NCBI GenBank assembly: GCA_028622995.1
Contig: JAJQJQ010000002.1
Span: forward strand, 3,224,001 to 3,288,000
Direction of reading: 5' to 3'
From: Panagrolaimus kolymaensis
Taxonomy: Eukaryota; Nematoda; Chromadorea; Rhabditida; Panagrolaimidae
DNA length: 64,000 nt
Positions 55,073 to 64,000 of the stretch are shown in pieces (the stretch's first letter is position 1; each line of letters opens with the position of its first letter). The notes below the pieces were generated by a model. That model did not search any database, had not been told where the DNA came from, and saw nothing but the letters and a program-made list of their open reading frames with translations. Position numbers and translations under genes: made by a program.

Positions 55073-55478
55073 AAAGATTAGTTTTTTATGGTTCTGTTAA
55101 CTTTAAATTTTTGATTTTTTAAGACGTATCAAGAATAAAAAATAACCAACAAACTTGTGAACCATGGAGTTCTTTTCTCAGAGTTCCTTTTTTAGTGCTA
55201 GCGTTCGTCAAGTTTGAGTAAAAAAAAGTATGTGATTAAATTGCTAGTATTTTCAAGTTATTCATCAGCTATGTATTTTATATTAGTCAAAAGTTGAATA
55301 AAATTAGTTATAGGTTAGATTGTACAAATAGATAGTAAAAGTTTTTTTGATAAAAAAAAGTATCAAAAGTTTATTAATTAATCCAATGTAAAAGTCGATA
55401 ATTTTACTGATAAAGGTTGCATTCATAAAAGCAGCGATGAACGTTTAAAAAATATGCTTTTTTAGAAGAAAAAAAAGA

Positions 55479-57425
<1,947 letters not shown>

Positions 57426-59171
57426 AATTCGTAAACTGACCACCACCACAAAAATATTTTTTAGGACTCTTATTTTTCAAATGAAATTTATTGAGAGAAG
57501 AAAAAAAGAGAGGCGTTTACCGTAGTTTTTTCTGACGTTTTTATGTTTTTCATTTTATGAAGTCAAATAATAGGCACCGCCCCATAGACACGACGACCCA
57601 ATAAGGCCGCCATCACTTCTTTCTTTTTTCTTCTTCAAAGATTGCAAAAGCCTTTTTTTCTCATTTTTCTTTTCAAATAAAAGACTCAAGAGAGGGAATA
57701 AGAAACACGAAAAAGAGACCGGATATTGTCATCCCGAAATATGTAAGTGACTGCAAATAACTCCCCTCTCGGAAACTCTATTTTTTCTCATTGCTTGCTT
57801 CTGATATGTACTTCTAAAAGAGTGAGAGAGTGAGCAAGAGAGATAAATGGAAAACATAGTGTTTTAGAATTTAATTTTAGTTAGAAAATGGAAAGAGAAT
57901 AATTAGAAAATGTGCTTTTAGCTGCTCTTTGGAAAGAATAAATTTTAGAGTAAAAAGAGATAAGCTACTGTAGTTTAAATAAACAGAAATGTTGTTCCAA
58001 GTATTGGTTTATCAAAATCACTCTTTGTATAACTGCTAACATTCGTTGCTCTCAAAAATCAAATACTTTACCCAATAAAAGATACGATAGCATGTTTACA
58101 TTTTTTACTTCATTTCGTTGTCTTGGATGTGTTTCTCGTCCATATTGCAAATTGATATAAAAGAAGAAAAAACTAAATATAATTACATAAAAACATAGAA
58201 GCAATGACGAAAGTAAAAAAAAGGAGGACACCAGCGCTCGTTTTTGCCTTTTTGTGTAATTACTCGCCCTCTTCTTTTTTAGAGTCAATTTTAGTAGATC
58301 CATTTTTGTGTGCCACCATTTATGAATATACATACTTCGATAGCAAGCATTATGGTTGTAAATCCTTTTTCACGGCTGTCCACATTGTTTTGATTAAAAT
58401 TTAATTGAGTTACCGTTCAGTTTATTCCATCTGCTTTTTCTTCTTCTTTTGATTCAATTTTTTTTTTGTTTTTTTTTGCAAAGGAACTGTAACGATGATG
58501 GCGTCAAAAGGACACGATGAGAAGTGGCAAAGTCATCACTTGACGAACTATAAAAAAAAGTGCAAACACGAGTTTCGAATAAAAAAAAGTTCTTTTTATT
58601 TTTTCGTGGATTCGAGAAAAAATTACAATGAATTCAACCAAATTCACTCAACGTCGTCGATACAAACTTAAGTAGTGGATGCTTTACATTAAATAAAGAG
58701 AAAATGAGTAAACTGACCAGATAACGGTATATGAAACAAATATTTGAGAATATATATTTGATTAAGACTGTGGAAAAAGAAGTGGACAACACACACGTTA
58801 AAAAGGAGTAATAAACAAATTAAAAGGCATCACTTGATTCTAAAATAGTTTAAAAAATCAAAATCCAATTATTTTAATAACCTTTTATTATATTTTATTT
58901 TAATTTACACATTATTAAATTTATAAAGCATAAAGTGAATATAAAATAGCAGAAAACTCGAAGATATTTACAAAAAAAATCTGAAACTTTATCTCCAAAC
59001 ATTCAAACAAATTGCGTTTCTAAGACGAAAGAAACGATACTGTATGCTGCTTTTCAGCTGCGTTTTTCAGCAGTTTTTTCGTTTTCGTAAAAAAGGAGAT
59101 TCATTCAATAACAAAGTTGTCGATAAAGTTTTGTGTGCTTTATTTATTTTGGCTAAACTTTACTTGTGTTT
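57426..59171. promoter_or_regulatory. Divergent intergenic region between zinc-finger gene and unknown family copy B
   Basis: 1.7 kb, AT-rich with purine and pyrimidine runs. Frames at 58052-58404 on both strands are overlapping and low-complexity and are not supported. It probably holds both promoters. Confidence 0.4.
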
Positions 59172-61037
59172 ATGATGATGAAACCAAGTAATGGACGGAT
59201 TACAACTTCCCGTGAGGCTTCATATTTTATTGGGACTCGCAACAACTCCAATGGAGTGGTCGTAGAATCTCTCTGGAATAAATGTGATCCTGTTACTCAT
59301 ACCGTCATTGATTTTACAACAAAGAAATCGGTCTATGCTCTTCGCACCTGTTTTAAATCTCGTGAAGATCCTAAAACTCGATCTCAATTTTACAAAGATG
59401 AACGTCCATATGAAGTCTTCGATAATGTCAACTATGTCGCTGATGAAAAAGGTTATGTTCATGAAGTCGTTGCTCGAAACCAGAAGAAATGGGAATGCTT
59501 CAACATGGGAAATGATGTCTTTGCTGTATGCTTTATCCTTTGTCATCTTTTTAATCCTTTTCTCTTTTTAGGTAAAGTCTTTTTGCGTTTTTTCTGAAGA
59601 TGAACCTGCTCTATGCTTTACTGATGTCGTTGGCGAAGTTCGATGTGATCCATCTGTTTATTCCAAAGTTTTATGCAAAAATGTCACTTTTGATTGCTAT
59701 GTTCAATTCAAATTCACTCGAGCTATTGATTTTGATGGTAAGGGTAGTAGTGATGTTGAATTTGAACTTTTTAAAGTGGATGGTGTCAACCCTGAAAAAT
59801 TTGACTTCGCATTGAATGCTGTAAGGTTTACTTTCTAAATTTGTATTTTCATTATTACTTTTTAGCCATGGCTTTCTCACGCAAAACGTCATATGTATGA
59901 TAGCTTTGATCCCTTTGTAGCTGATCACGATCCTCTCAAAGAAAAGGTAGTTTATTTAATTGGTTAAACAACTTTTTACTCTATTGTTGTTTTTAGAACA
60001 TTTCTGGGCTTACTGGTTACATGCTTACGGGAAAAACTTTTTATATTCCTTCCAGGCCTCAAATGCAAGTTGCGTTGGCATCGAATCAAATGGGATCACT
60101 TCTTAACGCTGATAACATCAAAGTCGTACCAAACATGGCTCTTTGCGTTGACGTCCGGTACAACTATATCTTAGATAGATTTATAATCTTTGAAGCTAGT
60201 AAACGTGATTCGACAGCATTGACGACGGAAGTAATTGATAACAATTTCGTGAGTTTTTAGAATAACTTTTCGCTTTGAATTATCATTATTTTTTTAGCTT
60301 CGAGGTTCTATTTGCACAATTGGAGAATGCAGTGGATTCTTTTTACTCAATAGCGAGTGTCTTGTTTTCGATAAATATGGTTTGCTTTCAGAACTTTATG
60401 GGAAAATTGAAACAAGAATGGCTTCTTTTGGTTACATGGATCCAGATGATCGAGCTTACACTACTTTGGTTGTATCTAATGCTGACGTCAATGCTTGGTT
60501 AAATATAAAAAACATGGTTTGTTTTTAAATAGTATTACGACTTTTTTTCATGTTCATTTCGTTTCAGACCTTCGAAGGACTTTGTATCAACAAGAATGAA
60601 TTTTATTGTCACCAACTTCATCACTATTTATTATTTGCTACTAATGGAAATTTTGCAATTGGGAAATGGTATAGCATCAAAGTTGTGAAAGTTGATTATG
60701 CTAATTACACTGCCGAAGTCAAACCAACTTCTTTTACCAAGGATTCTGTTCAGGTTAAAAAAGTTCATGATGGATTTGAAGTAAGTTACTTTACACGATT
60801 TTATTAAAATACAATTCTTTTTTTCAGTTTCTTGTTCGTTATGTATGGCTTCGTATGGGCAATTTTTATTTTCTTCTTGGTGAAAATATTGGTCCAATTG
60901 GTTTTCTCGATGATCAAGTTACAAAACCTCGTACAAGTGATCGAAATATCTATAAATGTATTGTTCAATTTGGAAAACCTATCGAAGATCATCTCAAACG
61001 TCCTCAAGTTCGACCAAAGTTCATAAAAGATTTTTAG
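59172..61037 (+). CDS. Unknown nematode family protein, copy B (complete)
   Basis: Full-length member of the same unknown family as the gene at the left edge. Exons: 59172-59525, 59572-59820, 59866-59946, 59997-60248, 60298-60516, 60568-60780, 60828-61037; all introns about 45-50 bp and phase 0; 525 aa. Three ATGs in a row open the frame (59172, 59175, 59178). Recurrent features are VFDNVNYVADEKGYVHEV, VKSFCVFSEDEPALCFTDVV, CDPSVYSKVLCKNVTFDCYV, PWLSHAKRHMYDSFDPFVAD, VFDKYGLLSELYGK and a C-terminal segment LVRYVWLRMGNFYFLLGENI. No signal peptide, transmembrane helix or enzyme motif is visible. The alternation of short aromatic/Val-rich strands suggests repeated beta-barrel (OB- or S1-like) modules, one per exon. 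That is inference. The phase-0 exons could be separate modules. Confidence 0.85.
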
Positions 61038-63288
61038 TTCATTCTAAATTTTTATTTTGTTTATGTTTATATTTTAATAATAAATTTTTTGTTGTTGTAT
61101 TATATTCATCTTTCTTTTGCTGGATTGCTTAAAAAAGTTTATTGCGTTTTAGTTTTAATAGCAGCAATCCATTGTTTCAAACTAATTACATAAGCATTTT
61201 ACCTTTTTTTCGTTACCGTAATCGTCATGTCATGGCTTCCTTCAATTTTTGTCGTCTTTTTTTCCAAGAAAATGTTTATAAAAAATTTGTCACAGCTTTA
61301 GTCATTAAATTACTTTCCTCTCTTATTATTATTTAACTTTAAAAAAAGCTATTATTTCTAAGAACTCAGACAAGTTTGCAGAAGAAAAAAACTTTCATTA
61401 AATCTTTTCACATGTTTTCAGTTTTAAGAAATGAAATAATTTTATATTAACTTAAATCATTTGAAAAAAATAAGCTTACCCTTTTAAAAAATTGATGGCT
61501 AAAATTTTGGTTGTGCAATTTTTTATTTTTAGATACATACTAAAATTGGATTTTTAGTATAAAAAAATAATTTATAATTAGAGGAGTTTAAGCTAAAAAT
61601 AAAAATATGTAATTTCTAAGAATATTAAATTGCAAAAATAATTTTTTTTTTAATAAAAAAAATGAGCACACAAGGAAAGAAAAAAATTTAATATAGTATC
61701 CATTTATCCATATTTTTAAACTTGAAGAAATTATTATAATTTTTGTTTGGTAAATACCAAAGAAAACTTTTTTTTACAGCTACCGTAGCCAAATTAATAC
61801 TAAATACATTTTTTGTCCATTTACAACTAACTACTCTTTTGAAGCATTGACTCAATGTGTCACTCATAAATTAAATAACTTTAAAAGTTTTTATTACTCT
61901 TAGAAACGTTTTTTGTTGGTGTTGCAAAAATGCTTGTAAAAATTAACAAAGCTTACCAGGAACCTTTTTTCCTTTCATTTTATGTGTTTTAAAATTTTGA
62001 ATAAAACTACCGTCTGAAAAAAAAACATACATACATACATTCTTCTCTCCATTTTATTTTCTTTCTTAGAAATTCTTTCGACTCGTGCCGAAGTAATCAC
62101 TTTTTGTTTGCGTCCGGTTCATGCGTAATTCTATGAAAGCAATTTTTTATTTCCAAGTATTTGCGCCATTTCCAGCTGCAGCTGCCCTCCCTTATTTTTT
62201 CTCTTTCTCCTTTTTTTCTTCATTGCCATTATTTGTGAGAAAAAAGCCAAGCAAGCAAGCAAACTACTTTTGCTCTTTTCCCTTTCTTCCTCTCTTTTTT
62301 TAGTCGTTGTCTAACTTATTTTAGTTAAAGAAGGAGCAAAAAAAGGATAAACTGAAGAAGTCTAAGACATTTAAATATTTTTTCTTGATGTGATCTTTAT
62401 ACTTCAGTTATTAATGAAAAAAAAATGTTATAATCCTTTACATAAATCTTTTTTCTTTGTACAAAAATTTATATTAGATACATAAATTGTCTAAGAATGG
62501 GTGAGATATGGCTGCTTTAAACCTAGTTCAAATATTTTGCAAAAGTTATGGTTGAATTATTGAAGCTGACTATGAAAGACAATTATCCTTTACATGAATT
62601 TTTTTTTATTTCGCATTTTGAAGCTTGAAACATGCGAAATTTATTTTACAATAAATTATTTTCTCACGTTAACCATTTTCTTTTATTTTTACAGAAATTA
62701 CTATGTGAAAATTTCTTATCTATCTTATGACTTTGCAAATGCGTAATTTTCAGACAAAATTCTATCAAGTTTTTTTTAATTATGCGACACCGTCATATTA
62801 AGTCTGCGTTTTTTTCTTATTCTTTCTTTATTCATTTTTTCAATAACCATGCCACTTTTATATTTTTCGTTGCCACCTGTCTCCTATTTTTTTCTAATGT
62901 TGACAGTCAATAAAAAAACCCGCCACAATGTCGGTTGGTTGTGACTCGACCGACCAAAATAAGGTTTTCAAAAGTCTATGTTTTTCAATCAATGAGAGAA
63001 ACCACCAAAAATGGCATTTTTTTGTTCATTGAATTCATTCATGTGTTTTGTTTCTTTTTAGTTTACATTTTTTTTCTTAAACAAAATCCAATTTATAACT
63101 TCCTCGTATTTGTTATATTCATTTGCTTGCATGCGAGTGTCAATATCCGTTCTCTGTAATATTGTATATGTCTCGTTTCTCATTACTTGGAATTACGTTT
63201 TAAAAGATTTTATAAAGCTGACTTTCGTTAACAAAAAAAATGAAATTATTATTTTTTAATTTTAAGTTTTAAATTTTACGAAAAAAAT
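61038..63288. other. Intergenic region upstream of DZIP1 homologue
   Basis: 2.2 kb of AT-rich DNA. An AATAAA-type signal near 61078 probably ends copy B. Frames at 61142-61336, 62121-62303 and 62935-63159 look like chance Phe-rich translations. A short ACAT run is at 62026-62040. No other feature seen. Confidence 0.4.
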
Positions 63289-64000
63289 ATGACGGATGAA
63301 AATGATAATAGCGTTTCAACGATGTTAAAACCAAATTGGAGCCTTATTGGTTTGTTGTTTATTTATTATTTAATTATAAAATAAAATAATCATTGAATTT
63401 TCTTTAAAGATGAAATTAGTATTCCATTATTGGAGCAAGGAATTGGCTCATTTGATATTCTTCAACAAACTCTTCCATCAATTGTTTTAACAAAATTTGA
63501 CAAAATTGTAAAAAATTTTATTTTTTTGTACAACAAACTCGAATGAAATGAAAAAAAACTTTTAGGATGATAAAGATTGGACGGAAGCAAGGGTGGCAAA
63601 AATGTATCGAATTGCTCAGCTTCAAATTCAATATATTTTGGTTTGTTTGAAACTTTAAATTTAGCTCTAAAATAACACAATTTTTTTAATTTTTTCTAGC
63701 AAAGTCAACAAACGTTAGTAAAAGAATTGGAGCAAGAAAGGGAAAAGGTTACAAAAGTAAATAAAATAAATCAAGCTTTTCGAAAATCATTAATGCAAAC
63801 GCAGCGAAGTTCACGAGAACTTTTTAAGGTAATAATTTTTTTCTTCATAAAAGTTTAAAACTTTCTAATTCTTGCTAAAGCTACAGTAATATATTAAACA
63901 CATATAATTCGAACTTTTTATTTTTCAGTGTGATGAATGTTCCAAAATATTTCTCCATAGTACTTTTCTAGCAGATCATATTCAAAGAAAGCATCGTTCA
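63289..64000 (+). CDS. DZIP1: DZIP1/Iguana homologue, N-terminal part (cut by right edge)
   Basis: Ciliary basal-body/Hedgehog-pathway zinc-finger protein family. Exons seen: 63289-63349, 63410-63507, 63566-63640, 63700-63828, 63929 onward. The product begins MTDENDNSVSTMLKPNWSLI. It then matches the conserved DZIP1 N-terminus: WTEARVAKMYRIAQLQIQYI, a coiled-coil (SQQTLVKELEQEREKVTKVN) and LMQTQRSSRELFK. A single C2H2 finger follows, CDECSKIFLHSTFLADHIQR with KHRS after it, in the same order as in vertebrate DZIP1. The remainder lies beyond the window. All introns are short and in frame. Confidence 0.85.

Noticed and set aside
59220..59571. Antisense and alternative-frame open frames over copy B
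   Set aside because: Shadows of exon 1; the sense frame matches the left-edge paralogue.

Overview
This is AT-rich nuclear DNA from a eukaryote, most likely a nematode. Coding exons are broken by many introns of about 45-60 bp with consensus GT...TTTTTAG or TTTTCAG ends. Several genes have a lone strong 3' splice acceptor just upstream of the ATG, as expected for spliced-leader (SL) trans-splicing. The gene content also fits: a serpentine chemoreceptor of the SRA/SRB/SRE type, DUF1248/Acetyltransf_18-type GNAT proteins, and an RGG-tailed Argonaute. I cannot name the species.

Layout. 0-1.2 kb: a minus-strand gene of an unknown family, cut by the left edge. 1.8-4.3 kb: plus-strand MEPCE/Bin3 RNA cap methyltransferase, then proteasome beta-2. 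4.5-6.2 kb: minus-strand peptide-type GPCR, with 4.1 kb of non-coding DNA upstream. 10.3-15.3 kb: minus-strand SPT6. 15.9-17.1 kb: minus-strand TSSK-like kinase, divergent from a UBXN7 homologue (17.3-19.3 kb, plus) whose stop codon and 3' end lie in an 85-bp tandem repeat. 22-23.1 kb: plus-strand chemoreceptor. 23.4-29 kb: minus-strand full-length MRP/ABCC transporter. 30-36.1 kb: two same-strand GNAT acetyltransferase paralogues separated by 3.4 kb rich in foldback elements. 36.1-46.5 kb: a 10-kb gene desert. 46.5-49.7 kb: plus-strand FAM43 homologue. 50.7-53.9 kb: minus-strand Argonaute. 55.5-57.4 kb: minus-strand C2H2 zinc-finger protein with a PRDM4-like finger array. 59.2-61 kb: a complete plus-strand paralogue of the left-edge gene. 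63.3 kb to the end: the start of a DZIP1/Iguana homologue.

Exon models were spliced by hand from GT/AG sites, reading-frame continuity and family similarity. All complete models sum to a multiple of three.

Most genes are housekeeping: transcription elongation (SPT6), 7SK-type RNA capping (MEPCE), protein turnover (proteasome beta-2, UBXN7) and export (MRP). They are not an operon or a co-functional cluster. The least explained content is the 525-aa family represented at both window edges with identical internal exon lengths, and the palindromic elements: two of about 200 bp bounded by TTAA plus a 699-bp foldback with 190-bp arms that I read as identical. The Argonaute has an Asp in the fourth catalytic position and an RGG-rich tail. 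No transposase, CRISPR array, operon-type intergenic arrangement or intact RNA gene was found.
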